Assembly (NCBI GenBank): GCA_016860845.1
Contig: BOKF01000054.1
Location: 1 to 55,878 of the forward strand
From: Chloroflexota bacterium
Lineage (GTDB): Bacteria; Chloroflexota; Anaerolineae; 4572-78; J111
DNA: 55,878 nt
Reading direction: 5' to 3'
Below, piece after piece: positions 25,823 through 34,697 of this stretch (within the stretch, counting starts at the first letter, position 1; every line of letters starts with the position of its first letter). The position numbers were made by a program, and so were the translations under genes. The notes under the pieces were generated by a model. It searched no databases. It was given only the letters and a program-made list of their open reading frames with translations, and was not told where the DNA came from.

Positions 25823-27162
25823 TAGACGTATCTGCTCAAATCCACTCCGGCATAATTAACTCGTTCGCCGTATTCGCGGCGCTCTCGTTTATAGGTCGCG
25901 TCAATGCCAATTTTGGTGTGGACGCCGCGTGTGTCTGCCGTCGGGTCCATCTCGTGGCCCTGCGCATGAGGTACGGTAAAAGTATCCTGGCTCCAATCTA
26001 CCCGGTTGGTCAGCGCCCACAGCACATCCGCCGGATCATAAATATTCACATCCGGGTCTACCACAATCACCTGCTTGATGTTGATGTGGGCGGTCATCGC
26101 TGCCAGGGCCACATTTTTGGGCTGGCCGGGATTGCTCTTTTTGAGCTGCACAATCGCCGAAAAGCCGTTGCTGTAGGGCGGAATATGCACGGCCACCTCC
26201 TGGCTGATGTGGCGCAAAAAGCGCAGCAGTAACGGTTCTCTGGGCAAGACATTGCCGATATAAATGTGCTCATACCAGCCGGGGATAATCGTCTGGAAGA
26301 TCGGCTTGTCGCGCCAGCAGACAGCGGTCACTTCAAACGTAGGGCTTTCCCAGATTTCGCCGTAATAACCGTGAAATTCGGCCAGCGGCCCTTCACCTTT
26401 CTTTTCGGCAGGATGCACGTACCCTTCAATCACAATTTCAGCCTCAGCCGGAATCTCCACATCCACCGTCACCCCCCGGCTGACCGGCACCCCCTGGCAG
26501 CGAATCGCCCCGGCAATGGTCAGTTCATCTTCGTCCGTGCGAACGCCTGCGCCAATCATAATCGCCGGGTCCAGCCCAATGGCCACGGCGACCGGAAACG
26601 GCGCGGCCGGGTCCGGGCGGCTCTCCATAAAGGCGCGCACATGCCGCCATTCATTCAAGTTAAACCCAAAGTTGCGCGGACCGGTACACAGCATGCGATT
26701 GTAGGACAGGTTGCCCCGCCCCGAAAGCGGGTCTTTGCTGACAATCACCCCACCGGTAATAAAGGCCCCGCCGTCGCCCCGCGAGTGGGTCGGAATGGGC
26801 AGTTCCCGCACATCCAGGCTGTCGCCGGTCTGGACATTGGCCTGCCACTCGGCCCCTTCGACCCGCACCGGGGGAAGGCCGTTCCTGGGGTCCAGCGCCC
26901 GGCCCATGACCTCGGTCACTTCTTTTTCGGTGCAGCCCAGGGCCAGCGCCGCCCGCTTCTGGTTGGCGACACCGCTGGCAAAAATGGGCCAGGCACTGCC
27001 AGTCACATTTTCAAAGAGCGGCGCTCCCCCGCCGCTGCGCTCTAATGTCGCGGCCACATCGGCCAGCTCGTGGACCAGGCTGACCGGCTGTTTGATGCGG
27101 ACGAGCTGTCCGGCTTCCTCTAGAACTTCAATAAAGGAACGCAAATCGTGGATTGGGGTCAT
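25822..27162 (-). CDS. UbiD-family decarboxylase
   Basis: The 446-residue protein is a UbiD-type prenylated-FMN (de)carboxylase. Typical parts are the N-terminal DLRSFIEVLEEAGQLVRI, APLFENVTG, NLSYNRMLCTGPRNFGF and GPLAEFHGYYG (active-site ExxR region). The C-terminal block holds VIVVDPDVNIYDPADVLWALTNR and a final HTKIGIDAT. UbiD members act on aromatic or unsaturated acids; the substrate is not evident. No UbiX flavin prenyltransferase lies in the window. ATG 27162 is used with AAGGA 10 nt upstream; a TTG at 27165 precedes it. Confidence 0.93.
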   Translation of the reverse strand: MTPIHDLRSFIEVLEEAGQLVRIKQPVSLVHELADVAATLERSGGGAPLFENVTGSAWPIFASGVANQKRAALALGCTEKEVTEVMGRALDPRNGLPPVRVEGAEWQANVQTGDSLDVRELPIPTHSRGDGGAFITGGVIVSKDPLSGRGNLSYNRMLCTGPRNFGFNLNEWRHVRAFMESRPDPAAPFPVAVAIGLDPAIMIGAGVRTDEDELTIAGAIRCQGVPVSRGVTVDVEIPAEAEIVIEGYVHPAEKKGEGPLAEFHGYYGEIWESPTFEVTAVCWRDKPIFQTIIPGWYEHIYIGNVLPREPLLLRFLRHISQEVAVHIPPYSNGFSAIVQLKKSNPGQPKNVALAAMTAHINIKQVIVVDPDVNIYDPADVLWALTNRVDWSQDTFTVPHAQGHEMDPTADTRGVHTKIGIDATYKRERREYGERVNYAGVDLSRYV

Positions 27163-27180
27163 CAATCATGTATCCTTAGT

Positions 27181-27429
27181 TCAGGCATAGGCCGCAATAG
27201 GCATTTGGATATAATCGTCCGGTTGCTCACTATTTTGTTGAATAGCAAAAAAACGCCGCTCGATTTCCTTGAGTACCACCGCATCAAAATAAACCATACC
27301 GCAATTGAGACACACCTCAACCGGCGTATTCGGGACTAACAAATATTTTCCCTTGTAGCTGTAAAGATATTCGATACGCCGTTCTTCGTAATGGTCGCTG
27401 CCACAAAAGCTACACTGAACTTTCCTCAT
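27181..27429 (-). CDS. YgiT/MqsA-type zinc-finger antitoxin-like protein
   Basis: About 82 residues from ATG 27429, with GGAG 9 nt upstream. Two CxxC pairs, VQCSFCGSDHYE and EVCLNCGMVYFD, form the YgiT-type zinc finger; an AVVLKEIERRFFA helix follows. In MqsA such fingers bind the toxin. The gene overlaps the end of the DUF4258 reading frame by 20 nt. That arrangement is standard for the DUF4258/YgiT pair, a toxin-antitoxin-like module. Confidence 0.85.
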   Translation of the reverse strand: MRKVQCSFCGSDHYEERRIEYLYSYKGKYLLVPNTPVEVCLNCGMVYFDAVVLKEIERRFFAIQQNSEQPDDYIQMPIAAYA

Positions 27430-27736
27430 TAGCTGTTTCTCCTCGTGTCCAGGGGCCAACAAACTTGGGTGGGCCTGGAATGTAGACGGTAATAATGACG
27501 GCTTTTTCACCTCGCCACCCACAGATGATGTGTACCGGCGTCTCGCCGGCAAATCCAACTACCAAGCAGCTTTCACCTCGCCCGCTATCGGAGTATTATT
27601 CTAATATTGTACCATTTAACAGCGCTTCTTCAACCTGGGCTAAGGTGAGTTCATCAGCCTTGCGCTCAATATCGGCGTGGAGGCTATACCCATATTGGTT
27701 GTTTTGGATGCAGGTTTTAATATCGTCTATATCCAC
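27410..27736 (-). pseudogene. DUF4258 toxin-like gene with an in-frame stop
   Basis: Reading the minus strand from GTG 27736 gives MDIDDIKTCIQNNQYGYSLH, then QVEEALLNGTILE and a TAA at 27596-27598. The frame continues as YSDSGRGESCLVVGFAGE, then TPVHIICGWRGEKAVIITVY and PGPPKFVGPWTRG, ending at TAG 27410. The whole matches the DUF4258 family in order and length (about 108 codons), broken only by one nonsense codon at a place where homologs usually have an acidic residue. So one substitution has cut the protein in the middle. The downstream zinc-finger gene is intact. Confidence 0.82.
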
Positions 27737-27907
27737 GATCTATAACCCAACCATCCAAAAGGGACCGAATTTTTGACAGGTCATAATTTGTGGCCATAGT
27801 CACACACCGGAGATGATTGCCTCTGGCCTAATTCTACCATAGTTCTCTAACCAACAAAAACGCCGCGAGAGACCAACCCTCGCGGCGTGTAGAACTGAAA
27901 AAAGTTG

Positions 27908-28005
27908 TTACACAGAGAGACACGGAGAAGTCACAGAGTTTCGCAGAGGCAGTTTTAGAACTTCTCTGTGTATCTTTGTGGAGTCTCCGTGTAACTCTGT
28001 GTTCC
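27908..28005. repeat. ACACAGAGA-type inverted repeat
   Basis: The left half repeats ACACAGAGAGACACGGAGAA and CACAGAG; the right half carries CTTCTCTGTGTATCTTTG and CTCCGTGTAACTCTGTG. The two halves are imperfect reverse complements. The same motif occurs inside the last codons of cbiB near 41390. Confidence 0.75.
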
Positions 28006-28029
28006 TTATTTGGCTCTGACTTGTCCAGA

Positions 28030-30417
28030 TTAAGGCAGTTCTTTCACCACTAGATTATCAAAATCAACCGTCGAATTCTCGCCTGCGCCATAGAGGCCAA
28101 CAGCAAGGCTGATTTCACCAGCCTCCGTCAGGGAATCGTCGGTGATGGTGGTCAAATACTGGTCGTTGACATAGATGGTGAACTCAGAGTCTCTGACCAT
28201 GAGGGTGAAGGTGTTGGTCACACCTTTTTCCAGCCGGATAGCATCGCTGACATCCCAGTTATAAATGGTTTCCCATTCGTCATTTTGCAGTAAACTGAGC
28301 CGGTACGTCCCGTCGTTGGCAAATTCAAGATCGTAATAATTGCCCCGCCGGTCCTCGCGGAAGATCAGATCAATGGCGGCATCGCCCGCTTCAGCCGAGG
28401 TGTCAACCAGCGTCGCCTCGACGGTCAGGATAAAATTCTTCAGAGAGAGATCAGGAATCGCATTGCGCGAGACGACATCATCTTTAGAGGTGATCGAGCG
28501 GCGATAGACCCCATCAACAACATCATCCACCCCTTCGCTTAAGTCATCTGACTCCTCACCCTCTTCCCAATCGTGGGTGTTGGCGCTAAAGTCATCTTCA
28601 AAGACAACCTCGGCGCTGGCGATAGCCGTCGCTTCAGCAGCAGCCGTAGCTGTTGGCGCGACCGCAGCTATAGCCGCAGCCTCCGCCCTGGCCGTAGCAG
28701 TGGCCTGAATTTGAGCCAGGGATTTGTCCCGGCTGGGAATCTCTTTGATAACCAGATTATCAAAGTCAACCGTCAGGGTTTCGTCAGCTTCATATAAGTT
28801 CAGCCCCAGTCTCAATTTGCCAGGCCCCGGCAAGCTCGTATCGGTCAGGGTGGTCAATAATCGGTCATCGGCGTAGACGGTCATCTCTGAGCCTTTGACT
28901 ACCAGGGTAAAGGTGTTAGTCGCGCCGGAGGTTAATAAGGGGGTCGGGCTGGGAGTCCAATTGTACAAGCTCTGCCACTCGTCGTTCTGATACTTGGCGA
29001 GCCGGTAAGTACCATCGTTGGCAAATTCGAGGCTGTAGTAATTGCCGTTTCTGTCCTCGCGGAAGGTGATCTCAACCGAAGCATCGCCCGGCTGGGCTGA
29101 GGTTTCCACAAGGGCGGCGTCTATGCTGAATACAAAGTCCTGGGCTGTGTATCTGGGCACATCCCGGTATGAGACCACATCTTGCAGCGAAGTGATGGAG
29201 CGGCGATAGACGCCATCCACCACTTGGTCCACCTGCTCGGCATACTCATCCGTCGTCTTACCTACTTCCCAACCATTCAGATTTGAACTGAAATCATCCT
29301 CAAAGGAAACAACAGCCTCGGCGACCGCCGTCGCCTGGGCGGCAGCCGTAGCGGTAACTGCCACCTGGGTGGCGGCCACATCCGTCACTCGGGCGGTAGC
29401 GGTGGCTTTAATCTGGGCGACAGAGGTTTCGATGCCAGGAATTTCTTTAACCTGCAAATTGTCGAATTCTACCGTTAGGGTTTGATTGGCCTGGTACAGG
29501 CTCATAGATAGGCCGATATTGCCCGCTTCGGTCACGGAAGTATCGGTCGCGGTCGGCAAAGGCTGGCCGTTGACGTAGAAAGTAAAATTATTACCATAAG
29601 CCAGAACAGCAAAGGTAGTCGGCCGGCCTTCCTGGATCTTGATCAGCGGGTTGTACTGCCAGGCCTGCACCACCTGCCACTCGCCATCTTGGAATAAGCC
29701 CACCCGGTAGGCGCCGTCATTAGAAAACTCAACATTGTAATAATTACCGTTGGCATCCTCGCGGAAGGTCAACGCAATACTGGCCTGGCCCGCCCCGGCA
29801 GAGGTTTTGACAATGGTCGCCTCCACTTCCAGCCAAAAGTCCTTCGCTGAAAACTGCAGAGGACTGACCCGCCAGGCGACATCCCGCTTGGAGGTCATGG
29901 AGCGGCGCAGGACCCCGTCAACAATTTGGGTCTCCCCCTGGGCATAGCTGTCAGAAGATTCGCCCACAAGCCAGCCGTTAACGTTAGAGTTAAAATTGTC
30001 CTCTAATGATACGACAGCATTGCTGGCGGCTGTACTCATGACCGCGACTGCTTGAGCAGTCATCGTCGCCTCGGCTCTAACAATGGCTGTCGCTTCGACA
30101 GCCGCCTGGGTCGAGCGGGCGGCGGCCTCGGCAATGACTGTCTCGACGGCATGGGTTTCAGCCGTGGCAGTGGCATGAGCCGGTCTGAGCGGGGTAGGTG
30201 TGGCAGTGGCCGTCGCCGTTGGGGTCGCGGTCGGGGTTGAAGTCGAAGTCGGGGTGGAGGTCGCAGTTGCTGTATTGGTTGGGGTCGGTGTGGGTGTCGC
30301 CAGCAGGCTGGTAACTGTCTCCATGTTACAAGCCATAAAAGTCAGGGCCAGGAGGCCCATTACCCAGATCAGGATCAGCCGCTGAGCGCGGCGCGGTAAT
30401 TTGTTGTTCCCTGTCAT
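28030..30417 (-). CDS. Lipoprotein with three LamG-like repeats
   Basis: This 795-residue protein has a signal peptide ending at C30 (ALTFMAC), so it should be lipid anchored. A Thr/Pro stalk (about 40-78) and an Ala/Thr-rich helical segment follow. Three copies of a beta-sandwich domain lie at about 136-330, 367-565 and 600-795. Each begins with an FxxNxxxW motif such as EDNFNSNVNGW or EDDFSSNLNGW, carries FREDxxGNYYxxEF, and ends with a TVxFDNLxVKE strand. The domain is related to DUF1080 and to the cytoplasmic protein at 8794-9519. Alanine-rich linkers join the repeats. A role in binding carbohydrate or surface attachment is only a guess. A GGGAGCA site precedes the ATG. Confidence 0.88.
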   Translation of the reverse strand: MTGNNKLPRRAQRLILIWVMGLLALTFMACNMETVTSLLATPTPTPTNTATATSTPTSTSTPTATPTATATATPTPLRPAHATATAETHAVETVIAEAAARSTQAAVEATAIVRAEATMTAQAVAVMSTAASNAVVSLEDNFNSNVNGWLVGESSDSYAQGETQIVDGVLRRSMTSKRDVAWRVSPLQFSAKDFWLEVEATIVKTSAGAGQASIALTFREDANGNYYNVEFSNDGAYRVGLFQDGEWQVVQAWQYNPLIKIQEGRPTTFAVLAYGNNFTFYVNGQPLPTATDTSVTEAGNIGLSMSLYQANQTLTVEFDNLQVKEIPGIETSVAQIKATATARVTDVAATQVAVTATAAAQATAVAEAVVSFEDDFSSNLNGWEVGKTTDEYAEQVDQVVDGVYRRSITSLQDVVSYRDVPRYTAQDFVFSIDAALVETSAQPGDASVEITFREDRNGNYYSLEFANDGTYRLAKYQNDEWQSLYNWTPSPTPLLTSGATNTFTLVVKGSEMTVYADDRLLTTLTDTSLPGPGKLRLGLNLYEADETLTVDFDNLVIKEIPSRDKSLAQIQATATARAEAAAIAAVAPTATAAAEATAIASAEVVFEDDFSANTHDWEEGEESDDLSEGVDDVVDGVYRRSITSKDDVVSRNAIPDLSLKNFILTVEATLVDTSAEAGDAAIDLIFREDRRGNYYDLEFANDGTYRLSLLQNDEWETIYNWDVSDAIRLEKGVTNTFTLMVRDSEFTIYVNDQYLTTITDDSLTEAGEISLAVGLYGAGENSTVDFDNLVVKELP

Positions 30418-30528
30418 CGTCTTGCTCCCTGTGGAATGATAGAATGATTACCGTCAACTCCTTTGATTTAACCATGTCATAGTCTGTCAATCGTTACGAG
30501 AAGCGTTACGGTATGAAACGCGAGCAAT

Positions 30529-30557
30529 TTGACAAGCCCCCTCTCTTATGTTATTGT
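30529..30557 (+). promoter_or_regulatory. Promoter of the cobalamin riboswitch operon
   Basis: A perfect TTGACA (30529-30534) is followed after 17 nt by TATTGT (30552-30557). Transcription would start near 30564, shortly before the riboswitch. Confidence 0.65.
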
Positions 30558-30577
30558 CTAACCTCAATCTAATAGCT

Positions 30578-30783
30578 GTAGCGGTGCCCAACGGCCCGGA
30601 TGTCTTGGGCGCGCCTCGGCGCAGGGAAAGACCGGTTTTAGTCCGGCGCTGTCCCGCAACGGTAAATAATAATTAATGGTCAATGGTCAATTAACCGTTG
30701 TTAATGAAAGACTATTATTCATTAACAATTAACAATTGACAATTCACTATTGACAATTAGTAAGCCCGACCACCTGCCGCTAC
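30578..30783 (+). promoter_or_regulatory. Cobalamin (AdoCbl) riboswitch aptamer
   Basis: P1 is closed by GTAGCGG (30578-30584) and CCGCTAC (30777-30783). The conserved core is present in order: CAGGGAAAGACCGGTTTTAG, TCCGGCGCTGTCCCGCAACG with GTAA, then AGCCCGACCACCTGCC (B12 box). The region between GGTAA and AGCCC is replaced by about 100 nt of AT-rich repeat (see separate entry). The expression platform with a terminator follows. When cobalamin binds, the terminator should form and shut off the operon. Confidence 0.93.
30664..30762 (+). repeat. AATTGACA-type repeat inside the riboswitch
   Basis: The insert repeats AATGGTCA and AATTAAC units of 7 nt on the left, and ATTAACA/ATTGACA units on the right, forming a long hairpin. 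It sits in a peripheral arm between the conserved elements of the aptamer, so the core is undisturbed. Similar 7-nt repeats occur in cob genes downstream. Confidence 0.8.
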
Positions 30784-30851
30784 GTTACTTTGGCTGCCAC
30801 CTACGCGGAATAGGGGGCCGGAACCAGAGTCAATGACTCTCATCTGCCTTT

Positions 30852-30880
30852 AACCCGCCACTCGGCGGGTTTTGTTTTTT
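30852..30880 (+). terminator. Riboswitch-controlled intrinsic terminator
   Basis: Stem AACCCGCC / GGCGGGTT with a four-nucleotide loop, followed by TTGTTTTTT. It lies 8 nt before the cobD start, in the place expected for transcription control by the riboswitch. Confidence 0.9.
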
Positions 30881-30887
30881 CCAGAAA

Positions 30888-32018
30888 GTGCAGCCTTGCC
30901 GGATGGTTATGAGATTACACTCAAAACTAGCAACTCTGTCCCCGGTTGTACATGGCGCACGCGATTACGGTGAATTGGCCCGCCTGGGCTTGCCCCCGAC
31001 GGAAGTTATTGATTTTAGCGCCAACAGCAACCCCTATGGGCCGCATCCGGCGGTTCTGGCGGCGGTGCAGGCGGCGCTTGACCCCGCCACATTGGCCCAT
31101 TATCCTGACCGTGACTGCCTGGCTTTACGCGCCGCCATTGCTGCTGCCGATCAAACCGCCATTGATCGGATTCTGCCGGGCAATGGCGCGACCGAGTTGA
31201 TTCACCTGCTCGCTCTGGCCCTGGTTGAGCCGGGCAGCCGCCACTTGATCATAGGACCCACCTTTGGACAGTACGCTCACGCCATCCGCCTGCTGGGCGG
31301 CGAGGTAATCCAGTATCATCCGGCCAACTCAGAGTTCCGTTTCGACGCCGAAGCCGTCGCCGCTGCTGTTTGGCTCTGGCAGCCCGACGGTATCTGGCTG
31401 TGCAATCCCAACAACCCGACTGGGCAGCAGTGGCGCGCCGCCGAGCTGGCTCACCTGCGCGCCGCCGACCCTGCGCAGCGGGCCTGGTGGGTCATAGATG
31501 AGTCGTATCGCTACTTTGCCGACACCCCGACGCTCGTGGCCGGTTGGGCTGAAGGCGATAACCTGATCATCCTCCGCTCGCTGACCAAAGATCAGGCCCT
31601 GGCCGGTTTGCGCCTGGGGTATGTTTTGGCCGCGCCTGCTGTGATTGCGGCCCTGCGGGCGGCCCAGCCGACCTGGAGCGTCAACACCCTGGCCCAGGTT
31701 GCCGGGGTGGCGGCGCTGCAAGCGCCGGTTTTGGCCTGGCGCCAGCAAAGCCTGGACTGTCTGCGCCGGCACGCCGTAGAATTGTGGGCCAGGTTAACCG
31801 AGTTGGGCTATACAGTTCTGCCCAGCGACACAACTTATACCCTGGTCGCCGTCGAAAACGCGGCGGTCTTTCGCCGGCAACTGCTGCAACAAGAGGTGCA
31901 GGTCAGAGATTGTACCTCCTTCGGGCTGCCCCAGTATGTGCGCATCGCGGCCCGCCGGCCTGAGGAAAATGAACGCTTGGTTGCCGCTGTCAAATCTTCA
32001 CTTATACAAAGTGCGTGA
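30888..32018 (+). CDS. cobD: Threonine-phosphate decarboxylase (PLP-dependent)
   Basis: The 376-residue protein is an aminotransferase-fold PLP enzyme. Seen are HGARDYGELARLGL, DFSANSNPYGPHP, the nucleotide-like WLCNPNNPTGQQW, and RSLTKDQALAGLRLGY, with the PLP-binding lysine in LTKD. HGARDY at the N-terminus points to the CobD/CobC group over histidinol-phosphate aminotransferase. It makes (R)-1-amino-2-propanol O-phosphate for the nucleotide loop of cobalamin. The first gene after the riboswitch. The GTG at 30888 is used; ATGs at 30903 and 30909 are also possible. Confidence 0.9.
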   Translation: MQPCRMVMRLHSKLATLSPVVHGARDYGELARLGLPPTEVIDFSANSNPYGPHPAVLAAVQAALDPATLAHYPDRDCLALRAAIAAADQTAIDRILPGNGATELIHLLALALVEPGSRHLIIGPTFGQYAHAIRLLGGEVIQYHPANSEFRFDAEAVAAAVWLWQPDGIWLCNPNNPTGQQWRAAELAHLRAADPAQRAWWVIDESYRYFADTPTLVAGWAEGDNLIILRSLTKDQALAGLRLGYVLAAPAVIAALRAAQPTWSVNTLAQVAGVAALQAPVLAWRQQSLDCLRRHAVELWARLTELGYTVLPSDTTYTLVAVENAAVFRRQLLQQEVQVRDCTSFGLPQYVRIAARRPEENERLVAAVKSSLIQSA

Positions 32019-32031
32019 GAATTGTATATTC

Positions 32032-32061
32032 AGGAGTGTCAAAGTGCACTTTGACACTCCT
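32032..32061. promoter_or_regulatory. Perfect 30-nt palindrome between cobD and cobT
   Basis: Arms AGGAGTGTCAAAGTG and CACTTTGACACTCCT are exact reverse complements with no loop. It can extrude a cruciform or bind a dimer. No T-run follows, so it is not a simple terminator. It sits 25 nt before the cobT start and could also modulate cobT expression. Confidence 0.65.
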
Positions 32062-32086
32062 CAACAATTTTGTAAGGAAACATAAC

Positions 32087-33136
32087 ATGCTAGAACAAAC
32101 CATCACCGCAATTGCCCCGCTTGATGAAAAAAATATGGCTGCTGCCCGCGAACGCCAGGCCGAGCTGACTAAGCCAGCCGGTTCGCTGGGGCGGCTGGAG
32201 TCGCTCTCCATCCAACTGGCCGGGATTACCGGCCGCCTCGATCCACCCTTGACCAAGCGGGCTGTCATTGTTGCGGCTGGGGATCACGGCGTGACAGCCG
32301 AAGGAGTCAGCGCCTATCCGGCGGCAGTGACGCCGCAAATGGTGTTAAATTTTCTGAATGGCGGCGCAGCCATCAATGTTCTGGCCCGTCAGGCCGGCGC
32401 GCGGGTGGTGGTGCTCGATGCCGGGGTGGCGGCTGACCTACCTGCCCACCCCGACTTGATCAGCCGCAAAGTTGGCTACGGTACGGCCAATTTCAGCCAG
32501 GGTCCGGCCATGACCCGCGTCCAGGCGATTGAGGCGATTGAGGCCGGCCTCGCCGCCGTAATCCGTGAGTACGAACGCGGCCTGCACCTGGTCGGCACCG
32601 GCGATATGGGCATTGGCAACACCACACCTTCCAGCGCCATCTGCGCTGCTTTTACCGGGGCCGCTGTCGCCGAGGTAACGGGCCGGGGCACCGGCATTGA
32701 CGAAGCTACCCGGCGGCACAAGATCACCATCGTCGAACGGGCGCTGGCAGCTAACCGGCCCAACCCCCAGGATGGGCTGGACATACTGGCCAAAGTCGGC
32801 GGCTTTGAAATTGGAGCCATTGCCGGGGTCGTCTTGGGCGCGGCTGCCCGCCGTATCCCTGTGCTGGTGGATGGCTTTATTTCCACGGCCGGAGCGATGA
32901 TTGCCGCTGCACTCGCCCCACTCAGCCGCCACTATATGATCGCGGCGCACCGCTCGGTGGAGCCGGGCCATCGCCTGATGCAAGAGCATCTGGACTTGCA
33001 GCCCATTTTTCAACTGGACCTGCGCCTGGGTGAAGGCACCGGCGCAGCCCTGGCCATGCCGGTTGTCGCCTCTGCCGTAGCCCTCCTGAATGAAATGGCG
33101 ACCTTTAGCAGCGCCAATGTGAGCAATAAAGAATAG
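32087..33136 (+). CDS. cobT: Nicotinate-nucleotide:dimethylbenzimidazole phosphoribosyltransferase
   Basis: The 349-residue protein has the CobT pattern: KPAGSLGRLESLSIQLAGI, VAAGDHGVTAEGVSAYP, GDMGIGNTTPSSAICAA, and C-terminal SVEPGHRLMQEHLDLQP with the catalytic glutamate region LRLGEGTGAALAMP. It activates the lower ligand base to its riboside phosphate. ATG 32087 is chosen because AAGGAAA sits upstream; the upstream in-frame codons overlap the 30-nt palindrome. Confidence 0.96.
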   Translation: MLEQTITAIAPLDEKNMAAARERQAELTKPAGSLGRLESLSIQLAGITGRLDPPLTKRAVIVAAGDHGVTAEGVSAYPAAVTPQMVLNFLNGGAAINVLARQAGARVVVLDAGVAADLPAHPDLISRKVGYGTANFSQGPAMTRVQAIEAIEAGLAAVIREYERGLHLVGTGDMGIGNTTPSSAICAAFTGAAVAEVTGRGTGIDEATRRHKITIVERALAANRPNPQDGLDILAKVGGFEIGAIAGVVLGAAARRIPVLVDGFISTAGAMIAAALAPLSRHYMIAAHRSVEPGHRLMQEHLDLQPIFQLDLRLGEGTGAALAMPVVASAVALLNEMATFSSANVSNKE

Positions 33137-33173
33137 GAACCGGAGTCTCCCGGCTTCGGGCCAGAAAAGTAAA

Positions 33174-34697
33174 ATGTCCGCACAAATTGTAATTGCCGGT
33201 GTTAGTTCGGGCGTAGGTAAAACCACGATTACCCTGGGGTTGATTGCGGCCTTGCGGCGGCGCGGCCTGCGGGTGCAGCCCTTCAAGGCCGGCCCTGATT
33301 ACATTGACCCGACCTACCACACCCTGGCTGCCGGCCAGCCCTGCCGAAATATTGACACCTGGATGGTCCCCCCAGACCGCGCCCTGGAACTCTATCTCAA
33401 GGCGACCCAGGCGGCTGACATCGCCGTCGTCGAGGGGGTCATGGGAGTTTTTGACGGCTTCAGTTACACCGGCGAGGAAGGCAGCACTGCTCAAATTGCC
33501 AAGCTGCTGGACGCGCCGGTGCTGCTGGTGTTGGATGTCGGCAAAATGGCTCGGTCGGCGGGGGCAGCGGCTTTGGGCTATACGCGCTTTGACCCGGCTT
33601 TGAAGCTGGCCGGTTTTATCCTCAACCGCTGCGGCTCGGAAAATCACTATCGAGGAGTCAAGCAGGTGATTGAGGAAACGACCAGCTTGCCGGTCGTAGG
33701 CTGGCTGCCTAAAAACGCCGAACTGCACATCCCGGAGCGTCACCTCGGCCTGGTTCCCACCGACGAACGGGGCGAACTGACCGGCTTCATTGCTCGTACG
33801 GCCGATTTGATTGACCAATATTTCGACGTCGAGCAAATCCTGGTAAAAGCGCAAAGTGAAACTTCCTGGCGAAAGGAGGAAACGCTCTCTTCTTCCCCTG
33901 TTAATGGAGAACCCATAAATTCAGTCGCGGTTTTCGAGCACAATAATAAGTCGAAAATCGAAAATCGAAAATCGAAAATTGTTATTGCGGTTGCCCGTGA
34001 TGCGGCTTTTAGTTTTTACTATGAAGATAATTTGTCGCTTTTAAAGGAGAATGGAGCAGAAATTGTCTTTTTCAGCCCGCAGCAAGACTCCAATCTGCCC
34101 CCCGGCACAGCCGGTCTCTATTTTGGGGGCGGCTTCCCAGAATTATATGCCGCTCAGTTAGCCGCAAACCAGTCTTTGTTGGCGGCTCTGCGCCAGGCTC
34201 ATGCCGCCGGGATGCCGATCTATGCCGAATGCGGCGGTTTTATGTATTTGACCGAAGCAATTATTGACCTTGAAGGCCGGACCCATCCGCTGGTGGGCTT
34301 GGTGCCGGGCATCACCCGGATGCAGCCGCGCCTGGTCAGCCTGGGCTATCGCCTGGTCGAGTCTCCTGGCGGCAATTTTTTGCTGCCTTCCGGTGTCACT
34401 ACCCGCGGCCACGAATTCCATTGGAGCACCTGGGAACCCTCGCTGAAGGCTGAAGGCGAAAGGATGAAGGATGAATCGGTAGACATTTCATCCTTCATCC
34501 CTCATCCTTCATCCTTTATAACCCCCGCCTGGCAGATTCGGCCCCGCCAGGGCGAGAGCGAAAGCAAGCCCGAAGGCTATACTCACCACAACCTGATCGC
34601 CTCTTACGTGCATCTGCATTTTGCCCATAACCTGCAACTGGCCCCTAACTTTGTCCGGGCCTGCCGGCAGTGGCTGGAAACGAGGGCAACCCGGTGA
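33174..34697 (+). CDS. cobB: Cobyrinate/hydrogenobyrinate a,c-diamide synthase
   Basis: The 507-residue protein is an ATP-dependent, glutamine-hydrolysing amidotransferase. The synthetase domain has GVSSGVGKTTITLGL and FKAGPDYIDPTYH; the glutaminase domain has PIYAECGGFMYL with the catalytic Cys. Two stretches look foreign: residues about 231-272 (with KSKIENRKSKI) and 421-449 (with SSFIPHPSSFI). Both are encoded by 7-nt repeats CGAAAAT and AGGATGA/TCATCCT. Without them the length is near the usual 450. It is expected to amidate carboxyls a and c; the CobN at 43133 fits the late cobalt route. Confidence 0.93.
   Translation: MSAQIVIAGVSSGVGKTTITLGLIAALRRRGLRVQPFKAGPDYIDPTYHTLAAGQPCRNIDTWMVPPDRALELYLKATQAADIAVVEGVMGVFDGFSYTGEEGSTAQIAKLLDAPVLLVLDVGKMARSAGAAALGYTRFDPALKLAGFILNRCGSENHYRGVKQVIEETTSLPVVGWLPKNAELHIPERHLGLVPTDERGELTGFIARTADLIDQYFDVEQILVKAQSETSWRKEETLSSSPVNGEPINSVAVFEHNNKSKIENRKSKIVIAVARDAAFSFYYEDNLSLLKENGAEIVFFSPQQDSNLPPGTAGLYFGGGFPELYAAQLAANQSLLAALRQAHAAGMPIYAECGGFMYLTEAIIDLEGRTHPLVGLVPGITRMQPRLVSLGYRLVESPGGNFLLPSGVTTRGHEFHWSTWEPSLKAEGERMKDESVDISSFIPHPSSFITPAWQIRPRQGESESKPEGYTHHNLIASYVHLHFAHNLQLAPNFVRACRQWLETRATR

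Noticed and set aside
32438..33286. 282-codon open frame on the minus strand
   Set aside because: It is antisense to cobT and has no recognisable domain.
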